From Rhizobium sp. BT04 (GTDB taxonomy: Bacteria > Pseudomonadota > Alphaproteobacteria > Rhizobiales > Rhizobiaceae), in contig NZ_CP125652.1 of NCBI RefSeq assembly GCF_030053135.1, positions 1,798,001-1,862,000 on the forward strand: a DNA stretch of 64,000 nucleotides, in the 5' to 3' direction. Positions 8,285 through 18,398 of this stretch are shown in pieces. Each line of letters begins with the position of its first letter. The first letter of the stretch is position 1. Below the pieces are notes generated by a model. It ran no database searches. It was not told the origin of the DNA and saw only the letters and a program-made list of their open reading frames with translations. The translations under genes and the position numbers were made by a program.

Positions 8285-9280
8285 TCAGAGCTGCCTGACA
8301 GCGATCTCTTCTTCGGCGGCCACCTTCAGCGGATTGCGCAGCGCCAGGCCGAATTCGGCGACTTCGATCTCGAAGACATCGCCCTCTTCCGCCTTGATGC
8401 CGTCGGCAAATGAAAGCGTTGCCGTGCCGAACATATGGACATGCACATCGCCCGGGACACGGAAGATGCCGTATTTGAAATGGTGATATTCCAGGTTGGC
8501 GAAGGTGTGTGACATGTTCGCTTCGCCCGACAGGAACGGTTTTTCGAAGATCACCTTGTCGCCGCGCTTGATGCGCGAGGTGCCGCGAATATCGTCCGGT
8601 GCGGCGCCGATGCGGATTTCCGGACCATAGGCGGCCGGGCGCAGTTTCGAGTGGGCCAGATAGAGATAGTTGATCCGTTCGGTGACGTGGTCCGAAAACT
8701 CGTTCGACAGGGCAAAGCCGATGCGGAACGGCGCGCCGTCCTTGGCGATCACGTAAATGCCGGCCATTTCAGGCTCTTCGCCGCCATCGAGGGCGAAGGA
8801 AGGCGAGATCAGCGGGGCGCCGGGAGCAGCCGTGCCATAGCCGTTGCCCTTGTAGAACCATTCCGGCTGCACGCCCTTTTCGCCTGATTTCGGCTTGCCG
8901 TTCTCAAGGCCCATCTTGAACATCTTCATCGAGTCGGTCAGCGTTTCCTCGGCCGCCTCGCTGGTCTTCTTGTGCATGGAATCGCGCGTTGCCGCCGAGC
9001 CCAAATGTGTCAGGCCGGTGCCGGTCAGGTGCAGATGGGCGGCATCGGGATGGGTGATCGGCGGCAGGAAGCGGCCTTCCGCATAAGCCTTTTCAAGATC
9101 GACGGTATCGCCGTAGCCATGGGCCTCGATGACCGCGGCAAGCGACTTGCCGCCATCGGCGGCTTCCATCGCCAGCGCATAGACGCTGCCGGCATTGTTG
9201 ACCGACCTGGCCGCACCACCCGGCTCGCGCACGGCGACGACGATCTCTCCGTTGGCACCTTTGATCTGGGAAATAAGCAC
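8285..9280 (-). CDS. gguC: GguC / AraD1-type protein of the fumarylacetoacetate hydrolase superfamily
   Basis: 331 residues. The central and C-terminal parts contain the FAH-like fold, with acidic metal-binding stretches around DGGEEPEMAGIYV and FALSNEFSDHVTER. GguC is the last gene of the Agrobacterium chvE-gguABC operon. FAH-family homologs (AraD1) dehydrate 2-keto-3-deoxy-L-arabinonate to alpha-ketoglutarate semialdehyde, which would fit exactly between the two neighbouring enzymes. The exact reaction is inferred from this context. Confidence 0.82.
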   Translation of the reverse strand: MLISQIKGANGEIVVAVREPGGAARSVNNAGSVYALAMEAADGGKSLAAVIEAHGYGDTVDLEKAYAEGRFLPPITHPDAAHLHLTGTGLTHLGSAATRDSMHKKTSEAAEETLTDSMKMFKMGLENGKPKSGEKGVQPEWFYKGNGYGTAAPGAPLISPSFALDGGEEPEMAGIYVIAKDGAPFRIGFALSNEFSDHVTERINYLYLAHSKLRPAAYGPEIRIGAAPDDIRGTSRIKRGDKVIFEKPFLSGEANMSHTFANLEYHHFKYGIFRVPGDVHVHMFGTATLSFADGIKAEEGDVFEIEVAEFGLALRNPLKVAAEEEIAVRQL

Positions 9281-9396
9281 GTCTTCGATCCTTCTCGTTT
9301 CGGCGAAGACAGGAAAAAGCTCCGCCTGTCCGGCTCCATCAGGAGCCGGAATCCATCATTCATATGACTGCGAATGCTCGGGCTGCGCTTGGGCGC

Positions 9397-10608
9397 TCAG
9401 CCCTTGTTCTTATTGTAGACGTCGAAGAACACGGCAGCGAGAAGCACCGCACCCTTGACCATCTGCTGCGAGTCGGTGCCGAGACCGTGGATCGACATGC
9501 CGTTGTTCATGATGCCCATGATCAAGGCGCCGATGACCGCGCCGGTCACCTTGCCGACGCCGCCCTGGGCCGACGCGCCGCCGATGAAGCAGGCCGCGAT
9601 CACGTCGAGCTCGAGACCGAAACCGCCCTTGGCCGTCGCCGAGTTGAGGCGCAGGGCAACGATCAGGCCGGCGAGACCCGCAAGCAGGCCCATGTTGGCG
9701 AAGGTCAGGAAGGTCAGCCGCTCGGTGTTGATACCGGAAAGCTTGGTCGCCTTCTCATTGCCGCCCATGGCGTAGATGCGGCGGCCGATCGTCGTGCGGC
9801 GGGTAATGAAGGCATAGGCAGCCACCAGAACCAGCATGACCATCAGCACATTCGGGAAGCCGCGATAGATCGACAGCTGGTAGCCGAGCGCCAGAATGGC
9901 GAGGGTGACAATGATGTTCTGGGCGAGGAAAAAGCCCAGCGGCTCGACGTCATTGCCATGCTTCTCGTTCGACAGGCGCTTGCGCCACGCCAGGTAGAAG
10001 AGCGTAACGGCGCCGACAACGGTCAGAATGATCGAGGTCGAGTTGATGCCACCCATATCGAAAGCGTTCGGCAGGAAGCCGATGCTGATCAGCTGGAACT
10101 CCGGCGGGAAAGGACCGATGCTGGTGCCAGTTCCCGATGCCGTCATCACGAACAGCGTCAGGCCGCGGAAGACCAGCATGCCGGCCAGCGTCACGATGAA
10201 GGACGGAATCTTGTGATAGGCGACGAAATAACCCTGGATGCCGCCGACCAGCGCGCCCATGGCAAGGCAGACGATACCGGCCAGGACATAATTGGTGTGC
10301 CATTGCACCGTCATCACGCCGGCGATGGCGCCGATGAAACCGACGACGGATCCGACCGAAAGATCAATATGGCCGGCGACGATCACCAGCAGCATGCCGA
10401 GCGCCATGATGACGATGAACGAGTTCTGCAGAATGATGTTGGTCAGGTTGAGCGGCCTGAAGAGAACGCCACCGGTCGAGAACTGGAAGAACACCATGAT
10501 CGCGATGAGCGCGATGAACATGCCGTATTCGCGGATGTTGCCGCGAACGTAGTCTCCGATGGAGACGACACGCCCTTGCTCAGCGATGGGTTGATTGATC
10601 GGTGTCAT
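9397..10608 (-). CDS. gguB: Sugar ABC transporter permease GguB
   Basis: 403 residues with about ten hydrophobic segments, of the BPD_transp_2 (ribose/xylose-type) permease family. The motif [20 protein letters not shown] and the C-terminal [29 protein letters not shown] are typical. It forms the inner-membrane channel for ChvE-bound sugars (galactose, arabinose, glucose). Its start overlaps the gguA stop by 4 bases, indicating translational coupling. Confidence 0.92.
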   Translation of the reverse strand: MTPINQPIAEQGRVVSIGDYVRGNIREYGMFIALIAIMVFFQFSTGGVLFRPLNLTNIILQNSFIVIMALGMLLVIVAGHIDLSVGSVVGFIGAIAGVMTVQWHTNYVLAGIVCLAMGALVGGIQGYFVAYHKIPSFIVTLAGMLVFRGLTLFVMTASGTGTSIGPFPPEFQLISIGFLPNAFDMGGINSTSIILTVVGAVTLFYLAWRKRLSNEKHGNDVEPLGFFLAQNIIVTLAILALGYQLSIYRGFPNVLMVMLVLVAAYAFITRRTTIGRRIYAMGGNEKATKLSGINTERLTFLTFANMGLLAGLAGLIVALRLNSATAKGGFGLELDVIAACFIGGASAQGGVGKVTGAVIGALIMGIMNNGMSIHGLGTDSQQMVKGAVLLAAVFFDVYNKNKG

Positions 10609-12149
10609 TGCTTCTTCTCCCCTGAGCGCATGATAGCGCGCATGATGGTTTCCTGGCTTGCTTCTCCCTTCGGCAGTTCGGCGACGATGCGTCCTTCGTT
10701 CATCACGTAGATGCGGTCACAAGTGCCAAGCAGTTCGGGCATTTCCGACGAGATCATCAGAACGCCCTTTCCATCGGCGGCAAGCTGGTTGATGATAGTA
10801 TAGATTTCGTATTTTGCGCCAACGTCGATGCCGCGCGTCGGCTCGTCGAGGATCAAAATATCGGGATTGGAGAACAGCCATTTCGACAGCACCACCTTCT
10901 GCTGGTTGCCGCCGGAAAGATTGACCGTCTCCTGGAAGATGCTGGAAGAGCGGATGCGCAACTTCGACCGATAGTCGGTCGCAACCCGCGATTCCTTGAC
11001 GCTGTCGATGACAGACGCGTTCGACACCGCCTTCAAATTGACGAGCGTCGTGTTGTGCAGGATCGTGTCGTTGAGCACGAGGCCGAGCTGCTTGCGGTCT
11101 TCGGTGACGTAGGCGAGACCCGCGTCGATCGCCCTGCGCACGGTGCTGACGTCGACCGCCTTGCCGTGCATCAGCGCCTCGCCCGAGACCTTGTGGCCAT
11201 AGGCCTTGCCGAACAGGCTCATGGCGAATTCGGTGCGTCCTGCTCCCATCAGGCCGGCGATGCCGACGACCTCGCCCTTGCGGACGGTGATGTTGATATT
11301 GTGCAGGACCTGACGGTCGCGGTGCTGCTGGTGATAGGCGTTCCAGTTCTTCACTTCGAGAATGGTTTCGCCGATCGGCACCGAACGCGGCGGATAGCGG
11401 TCTTCAAGATCGCGGCCGACCATGTTGCGGATGATGATGTCTTCGCTGATCTCGTCCGCATGACAGTCGAGCGTCTTGACGGTCATGCCGTCGCGCAGGA
11501 CCGTGATCTGGTCGGCGACCTTGCGGATCTCGTTCAGCTTGTGGGAGATGATGATCGAGGTGATCCCCTGCTTGCGGAACTCGATCAGCAGGTTGAGCAG
11601 AGCGTCGGAATCGCTTTCGTTGAGCGAGGCCGTCGGCTCGTCGAGGATCAGCAGCTTGACGCTCTTCGACAGCGCCTTGGCGATCTCGACCAGCTGTTGC
11701 TTGCCGACGCCGATGTCGGTGACCAGCGTGTTCGGAGATTCCTGCAGGCCAACCTTCTTGAGCAGCTGCTTGGTGCGGTTGAACGTCTCGTCCCAGCTGA
11801 TGACGCCGCTCTTGGCATTCTCGTTGCCGAGGAAGATGTTTTCCCCGATCGCCAGCAACGGCACGAGCGCCAGTTCCTGGTGGATGATGACGATGCCGAT
11901 TTCTTCGGAGTCCCTCAGGGCCTTGAAGTTGCGCGTCTCGCCTTCATAAATGATGTCGCCGTCATAGCTTCCGGTGGGATAGACGCCAGATAGCACTTTC
12001 ATCAGGGTCGATTTGCCGGCCCCGTTTTCGCCCACCAATGCGTGGATCTCACCTTGGCGAACCTTGAGGTTCACGTTCTCCAGCGCCTTGACGCCTGGGA
12101 ACGTCTTGGTGATGCTCCGCATCTCGAGGATGGTATTGTCCATAGTCAA
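10605..12149 (-). CDS. gguA: Sugar ABC transporter ATPase GguA (two ABC domains)
   Basis: 514 residues with duplicated ABC domains. The first has Walker [13 protein letters not shown] near 40, a signature-region Walker [16 protein letters not shown], and a Q-loop. The second has a degenerate Walker A ([13 protein letters not shown]) but an intact [15 protein letters not shown] signature and [14 protein letters not shown]. This asymmetry is normal for MglA/XylG-type transporters. It powers ChvE-dependent monosaccharide uptake together with GguB. Confidence 0.93.
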   Translation of the reverse strand: MTMDNTILEMRSITKTFPGVKALENVNLKVRQGEIHALVGENGAGKSTLMKVLSGVYPTGSYDGDIIYEGETRNFKALRDSEEIGIVIIHQELALVPLLAIGENIFLGNENAKSGVISWDETFNRTKQLLKKVGLQESPNTLVTDIGVGKQQLVEIAKALSKSVKLLILDEPTASLNESDSDALLNLLIEFRKQGITSIIISHKLNEIRKVADQITVLRDGMTVKTLDCHADEISEDIIIRNMVGRDLEDRYPPRSVPIGETILEVKNWNAYHQQHRDRQVLHNINITVRKGEVVGIAGLMGAGRTEFAMSLFGKAYGHKVSGEALMHGKAVDVSTVRRAIDAGLAYVTEDRKQLGLVLNDTILHNTTLVNLKAVSNASVIDSVKESRVATDYRSKLRIRSSSIFQETVNLSGGNQQKVVLSKWLFSNPDILILDEPTRGIDVGAKYEIYTIINQLAADGKGVLMISSEMPELLGTCDRIYVMNEGRIVAELPKGEASQETIMRAIMRSGEKKQ

Positions 12150-12200
12150 AGTTCCAGCGCCCCCAGCCGTTAAATGGCCGGGTCATCATAAAATCGAAGA

Positions 12201-12226
12201 CCGGAGCCCGCAAGCGCGGGCTCCGG
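12201..12226. repeat. Stem-loop between chvE and gguA
   Basis: Perfect 11-bp arms (CCGGAGCCCGC / GCGGGCTCCGG) and an AAGC loop lie just after the chvE stop. No T-run follows on the minus strand. Such stems after periplasmic binding-protein genes commonly protect the upstream mRNA, so that the binding protein is made in excess over the transporter. That role is inferred here. Confidence 0.55.
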
Positions 12227-12239
12227 CCTCCTGTTCAAC

Positions 12240-13304
12240 TTACTTCAGCTTGTCTTCGGTGTAGTAACCGCTGTCGACGAGGATCTGCTTGTAGTTGGTC
12301 TTGTCGACGGCAACCGGCTTCAGCAGATAGGACGGAACGACCTTGACGCCGTTGTCGTAGGTCTTGGTGTCGTTGACCTCAGGCTCCTTGCCGGACATGA
12401 CGGCATCGACCATGGCAACAGTGACCTTGGCGAGTTCGCGGGTGTCCTTGAAGATCGTCGAATGCTGTTCGCCAGCAATGATCGACTTGACCGACGGGAT
12501 TTCAGCATCCTGACCGGTGACGATCGGCAGCGGCTGGGCAGCCGTACCATAACCAACGCCCTTCAGCGAGGAGATGATACCGATCGACAGACCGTCATAG
12601 GGAGACAGGACGGCATCGACCTTGGCGTCGGTGTAGTTGGCCGAGAGCAGGTTGTCCATGCGGGCCTGGGCCGTTGCCGGATCCCAACGCAGCGTGCCGA
12701 CCTTGTCCATGCCGGTCTGGCCGGACTTCACGACGAGCTTGCCGCTGTCGATGTAGGGCTGCAGGACGGACATTGCGCCATCATAGAAGAAGAAGGCGTT
12801 GTTGTCGTCCGGCGAACCGCCGAACAGTTCGATGTTGAACGGGCCCTTGCCATCCTTGAGGCCGAGGCCGTCAACGATGGAGCCGGCCTGCAGAACGCCG
12901 ACCTGGAAGTTGTCGAAGGTTGCGTAGTAGTCGACGTTGCCCGAATCGCGGATCAGACGGTCATAAGCGATGACCTTGATGCCGGCGTCGTGTGCCTTCT
13001 GGAGAACGTCGGAAAGCGTGGTGCCGTCGATCGAAGCGATGACGAGAACCTTGACGCCCTTCGTGACCATGTTTTCGATCTGCGAAAGCTGGTTCGGAAT
13101 GTCGTCGTCGCCATACTGCAGGTCAGTGCCGTAACCGGCAGCCTGGAGCTGCTTGACGATGTTGTTGCCGTCGTCGATCCAGCGGGCCGAAGCCTTGGTC
13201 GGCATGGCAATGCCGACGGTGCCCTTATCCGCGGCCAGAGCCGGTGCAACGAACGAAGCGACGCCGAAGGCAGCCGCGGCCATCAATGAGATAATGGATT
13301 TCAT
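12240..13304 (-). CDS. chvE: Periplasmic multiple sugar-binding protein ChvE
   Basis: 354 residues with a Sec signal peptide ([25 protein letters not shown] cut after ALA, first about 24 residues). The mature start [19 protein letters not shown] is typical of ChvE. It binds arabinose, galactose, glucose and related sugars for the GguAB transporter. In Agrobacterium, ChvE also presents sugars to the VirA sensor. Gene order chvE-gguA-gguB-gguC with a divergent LysR matches the Agrobacterium locus. Confidence 0.93.
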   Translation of the reverse strand: MKSIISLMAAAAFGVASFVAPALAADKGTVGIAMPTKASARWIDDGNNIVKQLQAAGYGTDLQYGDDDIPNQLSQIENMVTKGVKVLVIASIDGTTLSDVLQKAHDAGIKVIAYDRLIRDSGNVDYYATFDNFQVGVLQAGSIVDGLGLKDGKGPFNIELFGGSPDDNNAFFFYDGAMSVLQPYIDSGKLVVKSGQTGMDKVGTLRWDPATAQARMDNLLSANYTDAKVDAVLSPYDGLSIGIISSLKGVGYGTAAQPLPIVTGQDAEIPSVKSIIAGEQHSTIFKDTRELAKVTVAMVDAVMSGKEPEVNDTKTYDNGVKVVPSYLLKPVAVDKTNYKQILVDSGYYTEDKLK

Positions 13305-13575
13305 TTCTCTCTCCCTTGTTAATAGAGCAGCGGACGAAAAATCGCCCGCCCCGAAACTGTGGCAGGTTCCGTATTGGATAGTTACTTCAGATGGTGAGAA
13401 ACGAAGTAGGTCTCCTCCACGATCTCACACGTGTTGAGTGCCAACCAGCACACGGCGGCAAACTGGTATGGATTCCTATAACTGTCAAATAGAATAAGTG
13501 CTAACGTGCATAACAATTTTGGTATATCGTTAAAAAGTATTACTTTTGATGGAGCGCAGTGGGGAGGCTGCAACC
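13305..13575. promoter_or_regulatory. Divergent chvE / LysR promoter region
   Basis: This AT-rich 271-base gap separates the two divergent genes. Between 13504 and 13533 an interrupted TAACG ... CGTTA inverted repeat brackets a TGCATAACAATTTTGG stretch. LysR regulators usually bind interrupted dyads in such gaps, so this is a candidate site. No convincing sigma-70 hexamer pair could be fixed by eye. Confidence 0.4.
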
Positions 13576-14583
13576 ATGACGATTGTTTCCGAGCCCATTT
13601 CGATGGATCACGTCGATATTCACAGCGATAATTTCGGTGATGACAGCCTTTTACGTGCAGGACTTAAGCTGAATCACCTGCGGATGATCGTCGCAATCGA
13701 AGATAGTGGACAGATTTCCGCAGCTGCGGAAGTCCTGAACATCTCGCAGCCCGCCGCATCCCGCATGCTGTCCGAAATGGAATCGATCACCAAGACGCCG
13801 CTCTATGAGCGCGTCGCCCGCGGCGTGGTGTTGACGACCTTCGGCGCCGCCCTTGCGAAACGCGCCCGGAAGATCCTGCTGGAGCTGCGCGAGGCGAGCC
13901 GCGAGATCGGCGAATTGAAAAGCGGCAAGGGCGGCCCGGTCTTCATCGGCGCGGTGACGGCGCCGGCCATGAGCCTCGTGGTGCCGGCGATCAACAGGGT
14001 GCGCAAAGCCTATCCGGGCATCGAGATCAACATCCAGGTGGAGACCAGCAATGTGCTCGCCCGCGAGCTGCTCGCCGCCCGCCACGACTTCATCATCAGC
14101 CGCATTCCCGACGATCTCAACCCGCGCCTGTTCGAGGTGAAGGAGATCGGCATCGAGCGGGCCTGCCTGATCGTGCGCAACCGCCATCCGCTGCTGAAAA
14201 AGAAAAAGACCAGCAGCCTTTCCGACATCAGGGATTACGACTGGGTGTTCCAACCGCCGGGCACGCTGCTGCGCCGCACGATCGAGGACATCTTCCTGTC
14301 GCGCGGCGTGGCGCTGCCGGAGAATATCGTCAACACCTCCTCGCTGCTGCTGACCTGCGCCATCGTCTGCGAAACCGATGCAATCGCCCCCGTCGCGACC
14401 GACGTCGCCCAATTCCTGTCCAGCCAGGACGCCAAAGCCTCCGACGTGCGCATGCTGCCGATCGATTTCGACATCAACGTCAAGCCCTACAGCCTGATCA
14501 CGGCGAAGGAACGGGCGCTGCCGCCGAGCGCCCGGCTGCTCTACGACATCATCCTCGAGGAAAGCCTGAAGCAAGCGGGCTGA
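13576..14583 (+). CDS. gbpR: LysR-family regulator, GbpR-like
   Basis: 335 residues with an N-terminal winged helix-turn-helix (LNHLRMIVAIEDSGQISAAA then ISQPAASRMLSEME) and a C-terminal effector-binding domain. I chose ATG at 13576 because GGGAGG lies nine bases upstream. In Agrobacterium, GbpR is divergent from chvE and activates it in the presence of arabinose or galactose, and the same arrangement is seen here. The gene symbol rests on this synteny. Confidence 0.85.
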   Translation: MTIVSEPISMDHVDIHSDNFGDDSLLRAGLKLNHLRMIVAIEDSGQISAAAEVLNISQPAASRMLSEMESITKTPLYERVARGVVLTTFGAALAKRARKILLELREASREIGELKSGKGGPVFIGAVTAPAMSLVVPAINRVRKAYPGIEINIQVETSNVLARELLAARHDFIISRIPDDLNPRLFEVKEIGIERACLIVRNRHPLLKKKKTSSLSDIRDYDWVFQPPGTLLRRTIEDIFLSRGVALPENIVNTSSLLLTCAIVCETDAIAPVATDVAQFLSSQDAKASDVRMLPIDFDINVKPYSLITAKERALPPSARLLYDIILEESLKQAG

Positions 14584-14643
14584 CCGCCGCAAGCCCGGCG
14601 CCATCTTGCTCTTCTTCAATAGACGCTTCGAGAGGATGCGCGG

Positions 14644-15114
14644 ATGCTGTTCGGACAATCGGTATTTCAATCAGTCCTTGAGCGGCTGAAGGCGGAGGAC
14701 GAGACGGAAGAAGACACCGAGGCGCCGGCCGCCCATCGCGTCTCCGGCCTCGGCACCGGGCTTGCCTTCGATGTCTTGGGGGGTGTCTCGGCCGCCTCAC
14801 AACGCGTCGGCCAGGCCTATTTCGACAATCTGGAACAGGAGGCCGCCGCCGGGCTCGTGGAGAAGCCGGCGCCTCTGCCTCCACCCGAGCCCGTCATGCC
14901 GGACCATCTCACCCGCACGGCTCCGCAGGAGGTTGCCGCCGAACTGGCGATCTCGGCGGCCGATACGCCGCTGACGCTCGGCGAGAAGCGGCGCGCCTTC
15001 GCCCGCGCCAATCATCCCGACGGCGTCGCCCCGCCCTTCCGCGACAATGCGACCAAGCGGATGATGCTCGCCAATCTGCTGATCGATGAAGCGCTGCGGC
15101 GAATCGCCCGCTGA
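14644..15114 (+). CDS. Small J-domain (DnaJ-like) protein
   Basis: 156 residues. The C-terminal 50 residues contain RRAFARANHPDGVAPPF, with the HPD tripeptide that defines J-domains and stimulates DnaK ATPase, followed by a helix MMLANLLIDEALRRI. The N-terminal hundred residues are acidic, Pro/Ala-rich and have no recognised domain. It lacks the zinc-finger and substrate domains of true DnaJ, so it is a specialised co-chaperone at most. It converges on the next gene with no spacer. Confidence 0.65.
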   Translation: MLFGQSVFQSVLERLKAEDETEEDTEAPAAHRVSGLGTGLAFDVLGGVSAASQRVGQAYFDNLEQEAAAGLVEKPAPLPPPEPVMPDHLTRTAPQEVAAELAISAADTPLTLGEKRRAFARANHPDGVAPPFRDNATKRMMLANLLIDEALRRIAR

Positions 15115-15393
15115 TTATTCCGCCTGCCCGTCCTTCGACGGCTTCTCCGCAGGGATCCCCTCCGGCTCTTCCTCGGCGTCAGGCTCGGCTGCTGCCTCGG
15201 CGGCCGGCGGCTGCGGCTTGAAGGTCCAGAACAACATATAGAAGGAATAGGCGCCGGCGCCCGCCGCCAGCACTGCCCAGAACGGATCGCCGGTGATAAG
15301 TTCGACCCCGGCCCAGCCGAAGCAGACGGCAACGATGGCAGTCCGCACCCAGAGGCGCCGGTATGCCGGGTGGTTGGGATCAATCAGTTGCAT
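15115..15393 (-). CDS. Small membrane protein of unknown function
   Basis: 92 residues starting MQLIDPNHPAYRRLWVR. Two hydrophobic segments (TAIVAVCFGWAGVELI and FWAVLAAGAGAYSFYMLFW) are followed by a Pro/Glu/Ala-rich acidic tail. I chose ATG at 15393 because the hydrophobic core begins soon after it; a longer frame exists to 15579 but reads as non-coding. Not recognised beyond this; probably an inner-membrane hairpin with a cytoplasmic tail. Confidence 0.6.
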   Translation of the reverse strand: MQLIDPNHPAYRRLWVRTAIVAVCFGWAGVELITGDPFWAVLAAGAGAYSFYMLFWTFKPQPPAAEAAAEPDAEEEPEGIPAEKPSKDGQAE

Positions 15394-15590
15394 CTTTGCC
15401 CCGCGGTCGCATATGTCGCACTGCTCTTCGCTTTTGTCGCACTGCCCTCGGCCTGTGCCGCGCTTGTCTTTAGTTCGAATCTTGCAAATGTGAAAGAGCC
15501 GCGGGCTTGACGCCGCGCATGGAAGATGGAATGAAAATTCCAGTTTTTTGGCAATTCGGTTTATTTGTTCCGAATTCAAGGGAGGTTGAA

Positions 15591-16583
15591 ATGACTGTAA
15601 GATTTGGTCTTCTCGGCGCCGGCCGCATCGGCAAGGTTCACGCCAAGGCCGTCAGCGGCGACGCCAATGCGACGCTGGTTGCCGTCGCGGACGCCTTTCC
15701 GCAGGCGGCAGAAGCCATCGCTTCGGCCTATGGCTGCGAAGTCCGCACCATCGAGGCGATCGAGGCCGCCAAGGATATCGACGCCGTCGTCATCTGCACG
15801 CCGACGGACACCCATGCCGACCTGATCGAGCGCTTCGCCCGCGCCGGCAAGGCGATCTTCTGCGAAAAGCCGATCGATCTCGATGTTGCCCGCGTCAAGG
15901 CCTGCATCAAGGTGGTGGAAGAGACCGGCGCCAAGCTGATGGTCGGCTTCAACCGCCGCTTCGACCCGCATTTCATGGCGGTGCGCAAGGTGATCGACGA
16001 CGGCAAGATCGGCGATGTCGAGATGGTGACGATCACCTCGCGCGACCCCGGCGCCCCGCCGGTGGACTACATCAAGCGCTCGGGCGGCATCTTCCGCGAC
16101 ATGACGATCCACGATTTCGACATGGCCCGCTTCCTGCTCGGCGAAGAGCCGGTCTCGGTGCTGGCGACCGCGGCCGTCTTGGTCGACAAGGCGATCGGCG
16201 AAGCCGGCGACTATGACAGCGTCTCGGTGATCCTGCAGACCAAATCCGGCAAGCAGGCAGTCATTTCCAACTCCCGCCGCGCCACCTACGGCTACGACCA
16301 GCGCATCGAAGTGCATGGCGCCAAGGGCATGGCCGCAGCCGAAAACCAGCGCCCGGTCTCGATCGAAGTGGCAAACGGCGACGGCTACACCCGCCCGCCG
16401 CTGCATGATTTCTTCATGACCCGCTACACCGAAGCCTACGCCAACGAAATCGCCGCCTTCATCGCCTCGATCGAAAAGGGCACGAAGATTGCGCCTTCCG
16501 GCGCCGATGGCCTGGCAGCGCTGGCGCTCGCCGACGCCGCGGTGCAGTCGGTCAAGGAAGGCAAGCTGATCAAGATCGGCTGA
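15591..16583 (+). CDS. idhA: myo-Inositol 2-dehydrogenase
   Basis: 330 residues of the GFO/IDH/MocA family. The N-terminal Rossmann motif is GLLGAGRIGKVHAKA, the family motif is AIFCEKPIDLD near 95, and the catalytic-type stretch is GGIFRDMTIHDFDMARF near 165-180. It oxidises myo-inositol to 2-keto-myo-inositol (scyllo-inosose), the first catabolic step. Length and sequence resemble rhizobial IdhA. I chose ATG at 15591, preceded by AAGGGAGG at ideal spacing. It appears monocistronic here. Confidence 0.87.
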   Translation: MTVRFGLLGAGRIGKVHAKAVSGDANATLVAVADAFPQAAEAIASAYGCEVRTIEAIEAAKDIDAVVICTPTDTHADLIERFARAGKAIFCEKPIDLDVARVKACIKVVEETGAKLMVGFNRRFDPHFMAVRKVIDDGKIGDVEMVTITSRDPGAPPVDYIKRSGGIFRDMTIHDFDMARFLLGEEPVSVLATAAVLVDKAIGEAGDYDSVSVILQTKSGKQAVISNSRRATYGYDQRIEVHGAKGMAAAENQRPVSIEVANGDGYTRPPLHDFFMTRYTEAYANEIAAFIASIEKGTKIAPSGADGLAALALADAAVQSVKEGKLIKIG

Positions 16584-16948
16584 CGGTCCTCTCCCGACCG
16601 GAAGTCGTGCATGAGATGGCCGGGCACTCGCCCGGCCGTTTTGCGTTTGGTGGCGTTTTCCGTGAGGCCCGCAGTGGGGCCGACGCAATTCCCCTCCCCA
16701 CAAAGGGGGAGGGGCTTAACGCGCGGCCCTCGCCGCATTCATTCTTGAGCGCAGCATATGCAGCCGTCTTGTTGGTATGCGAGCCGGTGCCACAGCTTAG
16801 CCCCTCCCCCTTGTGGGGAGGGGTTGGGGAGGGGTCTTTTTCTGCCGCGACCTCTCGATTCCCTCTTCTCCCCACCCTCTGCGTGCCTCACCGGCCTCTC
16901 GCAGGACACCTCCCCTCGCCCCGCCATTTCGCATTCAGCGATGCGTCC
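16584..16948. repeat. Intergenic mosaic repeat (inverted pair)
   Basis: This gap holds no gene. Arms at about 16690-16719 and 16797-16824 (CCCCTCCCC...GGGGGAGGGG type) are inverted copies, followed by further C-rich mosaic blocks to about 16925. They are the same general kind of rhizobial RIME-like element as at 471-666. Confidence 0.6.
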
Positions 16949-18172
16949 TCATTCCCCGCCCTGCACGCCCGTAATCACGATATCCTGGTCAATCACCGAG
17001 AGCGCCCGGTTGAGGTGGCCTTCGAAGACGAGGATCGGTTCGTCGGCGACCACGCGGATCTCCGGCATGCCTTCCATGCGGACGACATGCGACTGGCCGA
17101 GGCCCTCTTCGATGCCCTGGCGGAGGAGGTCGTAGTAGCGGGTGCCGGGGCCGGTGATGGCGATCGGCATGCGTTCGGTGAGGCTCAGCATGCGCGACAG
17201 GCCGTTGCCGAGCGCCAGCCCCGCCTGGCGGAAGGCGAAGGCTGAGGTGCGGTGGCCCTGGCGGGCGCGGGCGGCGATCTTGTCGAGTTCGGCGACCGGC
17301 ACGAATTTGGCCGGAATGGTATCGAGCGGCACTTCGAAGGCGCTGCGCAGGATGGCGTAGAAGCCGGCATAGGCCTCGATGCAGCCGCGGGTGCCGCAGC
17401 GGCAGAGGCCTCCATTGGCCATGTGCAGCATGTGGCCGAAATTCGGGGCCGAGATCTCCTGGCCGGTCTGATTGCCGCGTCGGACGATGCCGAGGCCGAT
17501 GCTGTGGCCGAGCGACAGGGCGGCGAGCGAGCGGAAATCGGCGCCCTTGGCGATCTCTTCGCGCGCACCGAGGGCGGCGGCGACGAGCAGCGTCTCGTTA
17601 TCGAGGATCACCTTGGCCTGCCATTGCGGCCGGAGCGCTGATTCGAAATCGATCTGGTCGCTGCCGAAGATCGGCGACCACAGAAGCACCGGCTCGGTCG
17701 AATTGACCAGCCCCTTGCTGCTGATCGAGATCAGCAGCACTTTTTCTTGGCTGATCTTCGAACGATCGAGAATGCGTGAAAGGCCGGCGCGCACGCCTTC
17801 TACGAAGCGGGCCGCGCCCGAGGGGTCATGCGAACGCTCCTCGCTGAAGCGGTCGATCAGCTTGCCGGCATAATCCACCAGCGAATATTGCACCGCATCC
17901 GAAGAGATGATGACGACGATGAGATAGCCGCAATCGCGCCGCTGGCGCAGAAGCACACGCGGCCGGCCGCGGCCGCTGGCCGCCTGCTGCTCGGATTTTT
18001 CGATGATCTGGGCTCTTTCCAGCTCCGTGGTGATCGCCGAAATGGTGGCCGAGGAAAGGCCGGTGAAATCCGATATCTCGGTATGCGCCAACTGACCGTG
18101 GCGGCGCAGCACGGACAGCACGAGCACGCTGTTTCTCTGCCGGACCAGCTCCGTGCTCGACTTGGTCAGCAT
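16949..18172 (-). CDS. ROK-family transcriptional regulator, probable repressor of the xylose-type transporter
   Basis: 407 residues. An N-terminal helix-turn-helix (LRRHGQLAHTEISDFTGLSS then TISAITTELERAQII) is followed by a ROK/sugar-kinase-like domain with the zinc motif CRCGTRGCIEAYA near 270. ROK repressors sense free sugars. I chose ATG at 18172 (LTKSSTEL), with GGAGGAGAGG upstream. It is divergent from xylFHG, and a 19-bp palindrome lies between them, supporting control of that operon. The effector, probably D-xylose, is inferred. Confidence 0.85.
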   Translation of the reverse strand: MLTKSSTELVRQRNSVLVLSVLRRHGQLAHTEISDFTGLSSATISAITTELERAQIIEKSEQQAASGRGRPRVLLRQRRDCGYLIVVIISSDAVQYSLVDYAGKLIDRFSEERSHDPSGAARFVEGVRAGLSRILDRSKISQEKVLLISISSKGLVNSTEPVLLWSPIFGSDQIDFESALRPQWQAKVILDNETLLVAAALGAREEIAKGADFRSLAALSLGHSIGLGIVRRGNQTGQEISAPNFGHMLHMANGGLCRCGTRGCIEAYAGFYAILRSAFEVPLDTIPAKFVPVAELDKIAARARQGHRTSAFAFRQAGLALGNGLSRMLSLTERMPIAITGPGTRYYDLLRQGIEEGLGQSHVVRMEGMPEIRVVADEPILVFEGHLNRALSVIDQDIVITGVQGGE

Positions 18173-18294
18173 GAATGCCGCCCTCTCCTCCTGCTTGTTC
18201 ACCCTTGCTTTCCACTGCATCTCCGGCCGCTGCTGCGCAAGGAAATTAAGCCGGCAGTCCAGTGTTGACAGCTGAAAAAATCTCTGACATCAAA

Positions 18295-18313
18295 TTTCTC
18301 GACTGTCGAGAAA
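18295..18313. promoter_or_regulatory. 19-bp palindromic operator between the ROK regulator and xylF
   Basis: The sequence TTTCTCGAC-T-GTCGAGAAA is a perfect palindrome with 9-bp arms and a single central base. A related half-site (TTTCCTCGACAG) follows about 20 bases downstream. Its position in the divergent promoter gap makes it the best candidate binding site for the adjacent ROK regulator. Confidence 0.7.
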
Positions 18314-18398
18314 ATAATCCGAACTTTCCTCGACAGCTTTACGCGGTGGCCGGAGGAAGCATGGGCTGGGCCGGTCGCAACTCACTCGGGAGGACATT

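Noticed and set aside
9364..10710. Plus-strand open frame of 448 codons opposite gguB
   Set aside because: Composition is typical of antisense GC-rich shadow and the minus-strand permease is certain.
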